Origin: Alphaproteobacteria bacterium
GTDB taxonomy: Bacteria; Pseudomonadota; Alphaproteobacteria; Rs-D84
DNA length: 64,000 nucleotides
Reading direction: 5' to 3'
Assembly: GCA_016927735.1 (NCBI GenBank)
Contig: JAFGMC010000010.1
Span: forward strand, 1-64,000
Under the pieces are notes generated by a model, which had not been told where the DNA came from, ran no database searches, and saw only the letters and a program-made list of their open reading frames with translations. Below are positions 49,407 to 59,069 of the stretch, in pieces (the stretch's first letter is position 1; each line of letters starts with the position of its first letter). A program made the translations under genes and the position numbers.

Positions 49407-50153
49407 TCAAAAATAAACTATACTGCCAAACAGAACTGCAAAGAAAAAGCATACACTGCCGCCGATTACAAACAAGTGCCAAATCGCATGCGAATATTTC
49501 ATCTTTCTCCACATATAGAATATAACACCCAAAGAGTATGAAAGTGCACCAGACAATATAAACCATAAACCATGTTCTGGAACATTTTTAATCATTTCTG
49601 GCATTATGAACAAGACCGCCCAACCCATAAGCAAATAAAGTGCAACCATCCATTTTGGTTGACGCTTTGGACTGCGAATTTTCATAATTGCACCAAAGAT
49701 AACAATTGCCCACAATATTCCAAAAACTGTCCAACCCAAACCACCACGTAAATTTACCAACAAGAACGGTGTATAAGTTCCAGCAATCAAAGCATAAATT
49801 GCAACACTGTCCCAGACCTCGAAAAAACTCTCGCTCTTTTTACCAATCATTGCATGACACATTGTGCTGCCGAAATACAAAGTGAACATTGTAAATCCAA
49901 ATATAGCACATGATACAACTGCCCACGGATCACCCTTTAATGCTGCAAAAACAACCAACAATGTTAATCCGGCAATTGCCAAACCAATGCCAATACCATG
50001 TGTTAATATATTCATAATTTCTTCATGTTTTGTAGCTGGACGTTCCCAACGAAACAGTCCTGTTGATTGTAAAAATCGCAGTAGACCAGAAGCCCTTGTA
50101 TCTTTTTTAACAACCTTTAATTTTTCCCTGACAACTTTTTTCGATTTCACCAT
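49407..50153 (-). CDS. Hemolysin III/PAQR family membrane protein
   Basis: EEIMNILTHGIGIGLAIAGL, STMCHAM, SHAIWHLFVIGGS. Confidence 0.9.
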   Translation of the reverse strand: MVKSKKVVREKLKVVKKDTRASGLLRFLQSTGLFRWERPATKHEEIMNILTHGIGIGLAIAGLTLLVVFAALKGDPWAVVSCAIFGFTMFTLYFGSTMCHAMIGKKSESFFEVWDSVAIYALIAGTYTPFLLVNLRGGLGWTVFGILWAIVIFGAIMKIRSPKRQPKWMVALYLLMGWAVLFIMPEMIKNVPEHGLWFILSGALSYSLGVIFYMWRKMKYSHAIWHLFVIGGSVCFFFAVLFGSIVYF

Positions 50154-50194
50154 TTTTCTACCTCTATCATTATTTATAAATAACAAACATATTT

Positions 50195-51832
50195 TTAACC
50201 AATAACTTGCTGTATTCTTTTTACCACCCTTGCCTGTCCCATTACCTGCATTACAGAATACAAATCTGGCGTATTGGTACGACCAGTTATTGCAGCACGT
50301 AAATTCATGGCAACATCGCCATTTTTTACATCTTGCAAATTTGCAATTTCAATAATTTTATTCCACCAAGTGTCTTTACTATCATTTATATCAAAGCCAC
50401 GCACAAATGCATCCAGCACATTTTTATTATATTCAAATTCTTTGTTTAAAATATACAAATCATCCCAGAAATATTCGATTTCTGACAATGTCTGTTTCCA
50501 TGTAATAAAATCCTTTCTTATACGTTTTGGATTATCGCGTTCGATGGATAACATTGCCTTTAAATAATCTTCTTTGCCCTTGATTATTTTTTCCCATTCA
50601 AGATTGTATCGATTTCCCCACACAATAACATATGCAGTCAAATCATCAATATTCATTTTTCCAATATATTCTTTTGCCCACCATTCCAATTTTTGCATAT
50701 CAAACAGCGCGCCCGACATTGGAATCTTTTTAATTTTTACTGGATAATTCCACAGATTTACAGATTTGTCTTTTGCCTTATCTTCTTCATATCCACTGGA
50801 AACAATATTCAACAAATATTCCAATACTGCATCTGTTGGCCAACCATCTTCCAGGAAATTTGAAACTGATGCCTCGGTATCATGACGCTTAGACAGTTTT
50901 CTTTGCTTACCAGTTTCAGAATCTATTTTATCCAAAGTTGATGTATGAACATAAACAGGTGGTGTCCAGCCCATCATTTTGAATAATTGAAAATGCAGCG
51001 GTAAACTGGACAACCATTCTTCGCCACGAACAACATGTGTTGTACGCATAAAGTGGTCATCACATAAATGTGCAAAATGATAAGTCGGCAAATCATCACC
51101 AGATTTAATTAATACAACATCTTCATTATTTTCTGGAAATCCAATACTGCCACGTGCACCATCTTTACAAAAAATCTTTTGATCTGGATTACCAGTTGAA
51201 TATAATCTGATAGAAGGTTTAAAATCATCACCCAGATCTTTCATTTTTTCTAAAATTTGTTCTTCAGTAAAATCGCGATACTTTGCCCATTCCCCATAAA
51301 TACCAGTTGGTAAACCAGATGATTTTTGTTTATCACGAATTTCTTCCATCTCGGCCTGTGTTAAAAAGCAAGGATATGCCGCCCCGCCCGCCAACAATTC
51401 TGCAACAACACTGTGATAAATATCTTTGCGCTGAGATTGCAAATATGGACCATATTTTGAACCGGGCAAATCAACAATTTTCATATCTTGTTTTTGGTCA
51501 AACACAGGTCTTTCATCAGGCATTAACCCGAATTTATAAGCTGTATCTAAAATTAATTCAATTGCACCACCAACCTCGCGTTTGGTATCTGTATCCTCTA
51601 TACGCAGCATAAATACGCCACCAGATTGCTTTGCCATTTTATAGTTTATCAGCATCTGATACAGGCCACCAATATGCATAAATCCCGTAGGACTGGGGGC
51701 AAAACGTGTCACCATTGCACCTTCGGGTAAATTGCGTACTGGAAACTTTTCTTCCAGCCCCGCAATTGTCCATTCAGGTTTACCCAAAATTCTTTCAATT
51801 AATTCTTCAGATATTCCTTGTCTCATTTTCAA
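50195..51832 (-). CDS. gltX: Glutamyl-tRNA synthetase
   Basis: TRFAPSPTGFMHIGGLYQMLINY (HIGH), RKLSKRHDTEASV (KMSKS-like). Confidence 0.93.
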   Translation of the reverse strand: MKMRQGISEELIERILGKPEWTIAGLEEKFPVRNLPEGAMVTRFAPSPTGFMHIGGLYQMLINYKMAKQSGGVFMLRIEDTDTKREVGGAIELILDTAYKFGLMPDERPVFDQKQDMKIVDLPGSKYGPYLQSQRKDIYHSVVAELLAGGAAYPCFLTQAEMEEIRDKQKSSGLPTGIYGEWAKYRDFTEEQILEKMKDLGDDFKPSIRLYSTGNPDQKIFCKDGARGSIGFPENNEDVVLIKSGDDLPTYHFAHLCDDHFMRTTHVVRGEEWLSSLPLHFQLFKMMGWTPPVYVHTSTLDKIDSETGKQRKLSKRHDTEASVSNFLEDGWPTDAVLEYLLNIVSSGYEEDKAKDKSVNLWNYPVKIKKIPMSGALFDMQKLEWWAKEYIGKMNIDDLTAYVIVWGNRYNLEWEKIIKGKEDYLKAMLSIERDNPKRIRKDFITWKQTLSEIEYFWDDLYILNKEFEYNKNVLDAFVRGFDINDSKDTWWNKIIEIANLQDVKNGDVAMNLRAAITGRTNTPDLYSVMQVMGQARVVKRIQQVIG

Positions 51833-51873
51833 ATAACCTTGTTTTTTAACAATAACAATTTTATACTAAATAT

Positions 51874-52527
51874 ATGGAAAAACAAGAAATAAGAACTTTT
51901 GGACGCCGACATGGTAAAAAAATATCCACTCGTCAACAATGGTTGGTTGATAATTTATTGCCAACGATGACCGCAAAAAACAATGAAAAATCCATGCCTA
52001 TTATTTTAGAGATTGGGTTTGGCAGTGGTGAACATTTGCGTGAACTGGCAATACAAAACCCTGATAAAATTATTATTGGGGCCGAACCTTTTATTAATGG
52101 TGTAGCATCACTATTATCATCAATAACAAACGAATCAGATAATCATATAAAACCTGAATTTAAAAATATTCTTATCTGGCCAGATGATGTCAGAAAAATT
52201 ATAAAAAAAGATTCAACTGATTTTTTACCGATTCTTTTTTCAGAGATTTATGTTTTGCATCCGGATCCTTGGCCAAAGGTAAGACATGAAAAACGTCGCC
52301 TATTAAACTCTGATTTTTTAAATCTTTTATCACAACGTTTAACATCAGATGGTAAAATTATTATTGGTACGGATCATCACGAATATTACGATTGGATTTT
52401 GCAGCAATTAAAAACTACAAATCTTAAAATAAACACTACTGATATAGAAATAATAAAAACAAAATATCAACAAAAAAACAAAGCAAATACCAAGAATCCA
52501 AAATATTTAATTTTGTCTGTAAAATAA
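51874..52527 (+). CDS. trmB: tRNA (guanine-N7-)-methyltransferase
   Basis: EIGFGSGEHL, GAEPFINGV, LHPDPWPKVRHEKRRLL. Confidence 0.92.
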   Translation: MEKQEIRTFGRRHGKKISTRQQWLVDNLLPTMTAKNNEKSMPIILEIGFGSGEHLRELAIQNPDKIIIGAEPFINGVASLLSSITNESDNHIKPEFKNILIWPDDVRKIIKKDSTDFLPILFSEIYVLHPDPWPKVRHEKRRLLNSDFLNLLSQRLTSDGKIIIGTDHHEYYDWILQQLKTTNLKINTTDIEIIKTKYQQKNKANTKNPKYLILSVK

Positions 52528-52530
52528 AAC

Positions 52531-52569
52531 GGTGTATATGCATATTTATAAGGCATACACCATTTTTAT
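52531..52569. terminator. Terminator between convergent genes
   Basis: GGTGTATATGC..GCATACACC plus T run. Confidence 0.6.
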
Positions 52570-53228
52570 TTTTTTATGAAAAACTTTATATTTTCGGAAA
52601 TTTCTGGGCGCATTTTTTGAACAAGTCGCCAAACCTGCTCTATTTTTTCATAATCATTCCCCAATGAAAAATGTATGGCAGAATTAAACTCACTTTCCAG
52701 ATTTTCCAAGAATCCAAAAACACGACCAACAAAATTTTTTTTATTCTTTATACATTCTCTAAAATCTAATACCAGTGCATCTGCATTTATATTTTTTATT
52801 TGCAAAAAAACATCTGACCAATCCAATGGATTTATTTCTTCTAAGTCTAATTTTATTGATAATATTTTATTAAAAAACAAATCATCTCTGATTGGTGTTA
52901 ATTCAGATACAAAAGATGAAAGTAATGAATACGGAACAGCAATTTGTGTACCAGATGCGCCTTTTTTAAAAACAGATTTTATTTTTTCTGATAATTTGTA
53001 AAATTCTGTGTTTTCATCCAAATCAAAACGTGCAATTATTTTAGTCGGTGTTTTTTCTAACCAGGTCCACATTATTTCTACAGATTCTGGACAAATTGAA
53101 ATAAACTGGATATTTTTATCTACTACTGAATCTGCTATATTAATAAGTTCGTTGGTATCATGACCTGATGGGCACTCTAATACCAACATATCTTTTAATT
53201 CGTTAAAAATAGAGTCTTTATCAATCAT
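52566..53228 (-). CDS. Hypothetical protein, possibly a TIM-barrel-like fold
   Basis: Intact ORF, no motif recognised. Confidence 0.5.
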   Translation of the reverse strand: MIDKDSIFNELKDMLVLECPSGHDTNELINIADSVVDKNIQFISICPESVEIMWTWLEKTPTKIIARFDLDENTEFYKLSEKIKSVFKKGASGTQIAVPYSLLSSFVSELTPIRDDLFFNKILSIKLDLEEINPLDWSDVFLQIKNINADALVLDFRECIKNKKNFVGRVFGFLENLESEFNSAIHFSLGNDYEKIEQVWRLVQKMRPEISENIKFFIKK

Positions 53229-53270
53229 TTGCTTCCCAGTTTATCACAAATATGATACAATTAAAAATAA

Positions 53271-54158
53271 ATGAATAAACGTATTGATCGTTTTTTGCTC
53301 GGATTATTATGGTTGCTTGCAACAACCTTGGGGGCCAGCTTTTGGTTTAATACAAAATTTGGTTTTAATATATTTTTTGCAGATCATTGGCGTTATCTTG
53401 GACAATTACAGGTATCAAATGCAGCAATCAGTCCAGTATTTTACACATCTATGATTATTATCGTATTTTTGATGATTTTTGGACTTTATTTAATAGTACG
53501 CCCACGCTTTCGAAAAATAAACCTTCAAACAGAAAATAAACCGACTGTGATTCCTGACGTTATATCAAATAAGCCTGTTGAAATTGGACCTATTTCACCT
53601 TTAACACGTCCACCCAGACTATCAATTCCAATTGTTAATAATCATAATACACCTCAACAAAGTTCAAACCATAAAATACCTATTAATACACCATTACCAG
53701 CATCTTTGGCATTTGAAACATCTATACCTTCATCTAAACGTGATAAATATTCAGAAGAAATTGAAGATATATTCAAAAACAATGGTTATTTAATAAAAAA
53801 ATCACCAAAAATTGGGAATTTTCAACCTACACTATTTGCAATTGGTGCAAATGAAATTTTATGGATTGGCGGCGTTGATGTTGAAGCAAAAAAATTAATA
53901 GAAGCTGTTGAAAAACTTAATTCTATTTTCATAGAAACACTGGAAGATATAACTATTAATATAAAACCATTTATAATAAGTCAAATAACAGAAGAATCTT
54001 ATATTTTGGAAAAAATTGAAAAATTTGATTCTATAAATGCTTTACGTGAATTTATAGACAACCATAAAAACCGTGAAATAATTGATTCTGAAAAAGAAGA
54101 TTTTGACGCATATTCAGAATACATAGACACAGTGGCAGATTATTTTAATAAACTATAA
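53271..54158 (+). CDS. Two-TM membrane protein with C-terminal cytosolic domain (operon gene A)
   Basis: Two N-terminal TMs, linker, domain SEEIEDIFKNNGYLIKKSPKIGNFQPTLFAIGANEILWIGGVDV. Confidence 0.6.
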   Translation: MNKRIDRFLLGLLWLLATTLGASFWFNTKFGFNIFFADHWRYLGQLQVSNAAISPVFYTSMIIIVFLMIFGLYLIVRPRFRKINLQTENKPTVIPDVISNKPVEIGPISPLTRPPRLSIPIVNNHNTPQQSSNHKIPINTPLPASLAFETSIPSSKRDKYSEEIEDIFKNNGYLIKKSPKIGNFQPTLFAIGANEILWIGGVDVEAKKLIEAVEKLNSIFIETLEDITINIKPFIISQITEESYILEKIEKFDSINALREFIDNHKNREIIDSEKEDFDAYSEYIDTVADYFNKL

Positions 54159-54194
54159 TTATAAAATAACTTTTGACACGGAGACGCAATAAAT

Positions 54195-54701
54195 ATGCAA
54201 CTAAAAAAATCATCCGCTGAAAAGCGTTTAGCAGATCTTTTTATGGACGATTTACCCGTAATGGAATTTAATGTACGGGATGTTACTGTTTCACCAGATT
54301 GGTTCACCAAATATAAAACACTGCGCCGCGATTTTATGAAATCACTTACAGATTCTATTGAAGAACTTGCATTTTTAAATTTATCACAAGATGAATTTAT
54401 GGGACTGATAATGGGACGTGAAATGCCTGAAAATTTATCTTTAAGATTTCGTGTACCACTTGTTTGGGGTGGAAAACTCGAAATAGATAATATGTTTTTA
54501 TGCAGAACTTTCCCACACAGTCAAAATATGGATATATTTATAATAGAGCAAGCTGGAAAAGAAATAATATGGTTACCAAATCCTGCGAAAAAAGTATATG
54601 TACCTGCGCACACTGCTGGTGGCGGTGATGGTGGTAATGCAACCGAAGATAGACTAAGTCAACTGGCTGCTCAACTGGCTACAAATCGGGGCATGGAATA
54701 A
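54195..54701 (+). CDS. Hypothetical protein (operon gene B)
   Basis: Intact ORF, tight spacing to gene C. Confidence 0.6.
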   Translation: MQLKKSSAEKRLADLFMDDLPVMEFNVRDVTVSPDWFTKYKTLRRDFMKSLTDSIEELAFLNLSQDEFMGLIMGREMPENLSLRFRVPLVWGGKLEIDNMFLCRTFPHSQNMDIFIIEQAGKEIIWLPNPAKKVYVPAHTAGGGDGGNATEDRLSQLAAQLATNRGME

Positions 54702-54704
54702 AAA

Positions 54705-55139
54705 ATGAATTTGAATGAATTTTTATCTTATATGAAATCTAATGGTGCAGTTATAGCACCTGGGGTTGCTGATAATTTAATAAAATTGGCCAGCAGTGGA
54801 TTACAGAATATACGTGCCGCAACTTTGCCAACATTTATAATTGATTTTTATAAAGTATCCGGTGGTTGCATATTGGGCAATGCATATATTTTTGGTCCCA
54901 GTGAAATTACTATTACAAAAGGATTCCCAATTCCATCAATTTTGCAGATTAATCGTGAAATTGCAAATATAACACAGATGCGTGGTAAAACAATTTTTGG
55001 ACGTAATGATTTATTCTGGTTTGCTTTTGATGCATTTGGTAATTGTTTTATGCTGGATAATATATCGCTTAAAACCATGCGTCAGTATGATGATCCTTGG
55101 CGTGCGATGACAGACTGTTTAATAGTAGGTAAAATATGA
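54705..55139 (+). CDS. Hypothetical, possibly SMI1/KNR4-like (operon gene C)
   Basis: LPTFIIDFYKVSGGCILGNAYIFGPSEI..WFAFDAFGNCFMLD. Confidence 0.5.
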   Translation: MNLNEFLSYMKSNGAVIAPGVADNLIKLASSGLQNIRAATLPTFIIDFYKVSGGCILGNAYIFGPSEITITKGFPIPSILQINREIANITQMRGKTIFGRNDLFWFAFDAFGNCFMLDNISLKTMRQYDDPWRAMTDCLIVGKI

Positions 55140-55351
55140 AAAAGATTTCTGTATCTTTATCTGGACATCAAACAAGCATAACATTGGAAGATGAATTCTT
55201 TGCGGTTTTACGTAAAATTTCTAAAAAAGACAAAATTTCTATTTCTTCTATTATAAATTCAATTGATGCATCGTGCACACCAGAATCTAATCTTTCTTCT
55301 GAAATCCGGATATATATATTGAACAGATTATTGAAAACATCAAAATTATAA
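55136..55351 (+). CDS. Ribbon-helix-helix protein, RHH_4-like (operon gene D)
   Basis: SLSGHQTSITLEDEFFAVLRKISKKDKISISSIINSID..NLSSEIRIYILNRL; ATGA overlap with gene C. Confidence 0.75.
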   Translation: MKKISVSLSGHQTSITLEDEFFAVLRKISKKDKISISSIINSIDASCTPESNLSSEIRIYILNRLLKTSKL

Positions 55352-57272
55352 TCATAAAATTATCACGCCCTATTTTCCGATAAACCGTCATATGATGTCC
55401 ACCTATTTTACCATCTAAACTGCCAGCAACACCAATAGGTAAATATGATTCAACTGTTCCATCAGATGCAATAAATGCGCTGATTCCAGAATAATTAGAT
55501 CTAACAATTGGCATTCCCGATTCAATCGCATATCTGCGAACCATATCAAGATGTTGATGAGTTCCAGGGGTATTACCGAACCAATTATCATTTGTTATAT
55601 TTATTATCAACTGCGGATTATCGCCCTTTGAAATCAAAGAATCAGAAAATATAATTTCATAGCAAATTGCAGGTGCAAAGGATAATTCCCTACCTTCTAA
55701 ATTTGTCTTTATCATTTCTGGACCATTTCCAGATGTCAGTTGTCCAGGGGTTGGTATTATGTCACCAAGCGGACGGTATTCACCAAATGGAACCAAATGT
55801 GATTTGCTGTAAACTTTTTCAATTTTCCCATCTGGACTTGCAATCAACAAAGAATTATAAAATTTTCCATATTTATAATAAGTCGCACCAATAATTGTTT
55901 TAACACCTAACTTCTTTGCGAAATCTAATTTATTATCAACTATTAAATATGGATATGTTGTTTCTGGAAATACAAACATATCTATATCTTTATCATCTGT
56001 ATATGCTAATTTTATTAAATTATTAATATTTTCATCTGCATTTGCGATTGCCTGGGCACGGGAATAAGTTGCTTTTTCAACAGCAGATTTTCCAGGTTGA
56101 ACAATTCTTATAATTGGTGCAGATTCAAAATTATTGATTTTAGATTCTTTTATATTTTTATAACCAAAAAGAATTCCTGTTGTTATTAATAATAAAAATA
56201 TTACAAATTGTAAAAAATTTGCTTTGGATTTTCTGTTTATTATTAAATCAACAAAACTTGAAATTAAACCAATTATTATAAATGTTAAACCTAATGCCCC
56301 CCACAAAGACATAGAATTTGAAAGCATTGGAAATGGCATAGTTATATTTGAAATCGGGTTCCATGGAAAACCAGTAAAAAGCCATTCGCGCAACCATAAA
56401 ACAACTGTCCAAATTGATGCAAATAAAAACGCTCTATGTGCATGATTGTGCCGCATACAAAGAATTATAACAAACGGAATTGCAAATATAAAACCACCAA
56501 ATATTGCAATACCAACCAAGGCTGGAATTGTCCAAATTGCAAATTGTGCCATTAATTCTGGAACCACATAAATTGAATTGACAACCCACCAAAACATACC
56601 AACTGCATATGCTGCACTGAATGGTAAAATACGAAAAAAAGATGTCCAAAATTTATTAGATTTATTTCTATTTAAATTATGAACCATCAAATAATATGCA
56701 ACCCCTATTCCAACAATATTTAAAAACCATAAATTAAATGGTGCAAAACCAATTGCCGATAAAACGCCACATAAAAAAAGAACTGCTGAACGTATAAATT
56801 TATTATTATCAATTTTATTAATCATATTTTTAAACCAACTTTCTTTTTTATTTTCTGTATATGGATTTTCTATTTTTAATTTATTTAATACTTTTATTTC
56901 CATTTTTTCCATTTTTTTTGCATCTGTATCATTCAAGTGATCAAATCCTTTTAAATGTAAAATACCATGCACAACCATATGTATAGCATGATATTTAAAT
57001 GATTTATTTTGTTCTTTTGCTTCACGTTTTACAGTTTCAATTGATATAAAAATATCACCCAATAATTCCGAATCACCGGTTTCAAAAGATAAAACATTAG
57101 TAGGTTTATTAATACCACGATATTCGTGATTCAAGTTTTTAATTTTTTTATCATTTGTTAATATTATAGACACTTCGGAATTATTGTTTCCGCCAATAAT
57201 ATCTGCAATTTTTTGAAAATTAATATTATAAGACTTCCATCTGGAATCATCATAGTTTACGAATACTTTCAT
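55287..57272 (-). CDS. Fused YbeY endoribonuclease and apolipoprotein N-acyltransferase (Lnt)
   Basis: YbeY motif HMVVHGILHLKGFDH in the N-terminal part; Lnt triad regions VFPETTYPYL, YSKSHLVPFGEY, ICYEIIFSD in the C-terminal part; single ORF. Confidence 0.92.
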   Translation of the reverse strand: MKVFVNYDDSRWKSYNINFQKIADIIGGNNNSEVSIILTNDKKIKNLNHEYRGINKPTNVLSFETGDSELLGDIFISIETVKREAKEQNKSFKYHAIHMVVHGILHLKGFDHLNDTDAKKMEKMEIKVLNKLKIENPYTENKKESWFKNMINKIDNNKFIRSAVLFLCGVLSAIGFAPFNLWFLNIVGIGVAYYLMVHNLNRNKSNKFWTSFFRILPFSAAYAVGMFWWVVNSIYVVPELMAQFAIWTIPALVGIAIFGGFIFAIPFVIILCMRHNHAHRAFLFASIWTVVLWLREWLFTGFPWNPISNITMPFPMLSNSMSLWGALGLTFIIIGLISSFVDLIINRKSKANFLQFVIFLLLITTGILFGYKNIKESKINNFESAPIIRIVQPGKSAVEKATYSRAQAIANADENINNLIKLAYTDDKDIDMFVFPETTYPYLIVDNKLDFAKKLGVKTIIGATYYKYGKFYNSLLIASPDGKIEKVYSKSHLVPFGEYRPLGDIIPTPGQLTSGNGPEMIKTNLEGRELSFAPAICYEIIFSDSLISKGDNPQLIINITNDNWFGNTPGTHQHLDMVRRYAIESGMPIVRSNYSGISAFIASDGTVESYLPIGVAGSLDGKIGGHHMTVYRKIGRDNFMIIILMFSIICSIYISGFQKKD

Positions 57273-57290
57273 AGTATATATCTCTAATTT

Positions 57291-57665
57291 TTATTTTTTA
57301 CCCAAACCTGTTTTCTTGGCAATTTTTGAACGTACACGTGAATAACTGGGCGCGACAAATGGATAGCTTTCTGGCAATCCCCATTTTTCACGATATTTTT
57401 GTGGTGTCATATTAAATTTACGTTTTATATATCTGCGTAACATTGTATGCCATGTACCATCTTCCAAACATTGAATAGAATCTGGGCGAATCGAATCTTT
57501 TATTTGTTCCGGTGTTATAGATGCACCACGCAAATTATCTGTTGCCTGCTTTACCGCATCTGCCATAGAAAGCCCCGGGTTCGCGGACATTGCCGCAGCC
57601 GCCAAATTTGCAACCGCCAAAGTAAAATCGTTATTTTTTATTTGTTTAGTATTCATAGGATTCAT
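57291..57665 (-). CDS. MucR/Ros family transcriptional regulator with degenerate zinc site
   Basis: SIQCLEDGTWHTMLRRYIKRKFNMTPQKYREKWGLPESYPFVAPSYSRVRSKIAKKTGLG. Confidence 0.9.
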   Translation of the reverse strand: MNPMNTKQIKNNDFTLAVANLAAAAMSANPGLSMADAVKQATDNLRGASITPEQIKDSIRPDSIQCLEDGTWHTMLRRYIKRKFNMTPQKYREKWGLPESYPFVAPSYSRVRSKIAKKTGLGKK

Positions 57666-57739
57666 TTTTCTTTTGTTTTATGTTTTTTTATACTAAAATC
57701 ATTGTATCACAAATAAAATGAAAGTAAAATGAAAGTAAA

Positions 57740-59026
57740 ATGCGTAAAACTATGAATTCTTCTAACCGACCTCTGGCTGATTTGATGCGCCCATTAACAA
57801 TTGATGATATTTTGGGACAATCCACATTGCTTAGCGAAAATGGATTGATTCGCCGTATGGTTGAAAATAAGCATTTATCAAACCTGCTGCTTTGGGGGCC
57901 ACCGGGGTGTGGTAAAACAACAATTGCACGCGCATTGGCAAATTCGGTTGATATGGAATTTGTCCCTATGTCTGCTGTATTCAGTGGGATTGCGGATATA
58001 AAAAAAGCAATGGAAACCGCAAAAATGAACTGTGAAATTGGTCGACAAACTTTACTTTTTATTGATGAAATTCATAGATTTAACAAAACACAACAAGATA
58101 CCCTGCTGCCCTATCTGGAAGATGGTACGGTTGTATTTATTGGTGCAACAACTGAAAATCCAAGTTTTAATCTGAATAATGCGTTGTTATCACGTTGTCA
58201 TATTGGTGTGTTGCAACCATTATCAACAGAAGATTTATTGGTTTTGCTGGAACGCGCTGAAAAATTTTTGGGTTCAAAAAAAATACCCCTGACACCAGAA
58301 TCAAAAATTCATCTTGCACAAATGGCGGATGGGGATGCGCGGTTTTTATTAAACACTGTTGAATATTTGGTGTCTGCAAATTTTGATAATGAACTCTCAA
58401 CAGATGAACTGAATAATGCAATTCAGAAACGTGCACCACTTTCTGATAAATCTGGTGATGAGCATTATAATCTGATTTCGGCTGTTCATAAATCGTTACG
58501 TGCCAGTGATACTGATGCAGCATTATATTGGACTGCACGGATGATGACATCTGGTCAAGACCCAATGTATTTATTCAGACGCTTGACCCGTTTTGCAATG
58601 GAAGATATCGGATTGGCAGATCCAAACGCAATGCAAATTGCATTATCGGCTTGGCAAATTTATGAAAGAATGGGCAGCCCAGAAGGTGATTTGGCGTTAA
58701 CCCAACTGGTAATTTATTTGGGAACTGCACCAAAAAGTATTGGAAATTATAACGCACAAAAATCCGCCTGGACCTCAGCACGCGCCACAGGTAGCCTGAT
58801 ACCACCAAAAAATATTCTGAACGCTCCAACAAAAATGATGAAAAATTTGGGTTATGGTTCTGGATATTTTTACGAACCAGAAACAAATTCTGGATTTTCT
58901 GGTCAAAACTGTTTTCCAGAAAACCTGCCGAGACAGAACTTTTATACCCCACGCGAAATAGGATTCGAACGCGAAATAAAAAAACGTGTAGATTATTGGA
59001 ATAAACTGCGTACCGAAAAAAAATAA
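57740..59026 (+). CDS. rarA: Replication-associated recombination protein A (MgsA/RarA)
   Basis: RPLADLMRPLTIDDILGQ, WGPPGCGKTTIARALA, FIDEIHRFNKTQQD. Confidence 0.93.
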   Translation: MRKTMNSSNRPLADLMRPLTIDDILGQSTLLSENGLIRRMVENKHLSNLLLWGPPGCGKTTIARALANSVDMEFVPMSAVFSGIADIKKAMETAKMNCEIGRQTLLFIDEIHRFNKTQQDTLLPYLEDGTVVFIGATTENPSFNLNNALLSRCHIGVLQPLSTEDLLVLLERAEKFLGSKKIPLTPESKIHLAQMADGDARFLLNTVEYLVSANFDNELSTDELNNAIQKRAPLSDKSGDEHYNLISAVHKSLRASDTDAALYWTARMMTSGQDPMYLFRRLTRFAMEDIGLADPNAMQIALSAWQIYERMGSPEGDLALTQLVIYLGTAPKSIGNYNAQKSAWTSARATGSLIPPKNILNAPTKMMKNLGYGSGYFYEPETNSGFSGQNCFPENLPRQNFYTPREIGFEREIKKRVDYWNKLRTEKK

Positions 59027-59059
59027 AAAACCAATGCAAACTCGCATTGGTTTTTTTAA
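59025..59059. terminator. Rho-independent terminator between convergent genes
   Basis: AACCAATGC-N6-GCATTGGTTTTTTT. Confidence 0.8.
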
Positions 59060-59069
59060 TCAAAATTAA

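Noticed and set aside
58575-59063. 162-aa minus ORF inside rarA
   Set aside because: Antisense shadow ORF overlapping the terminator
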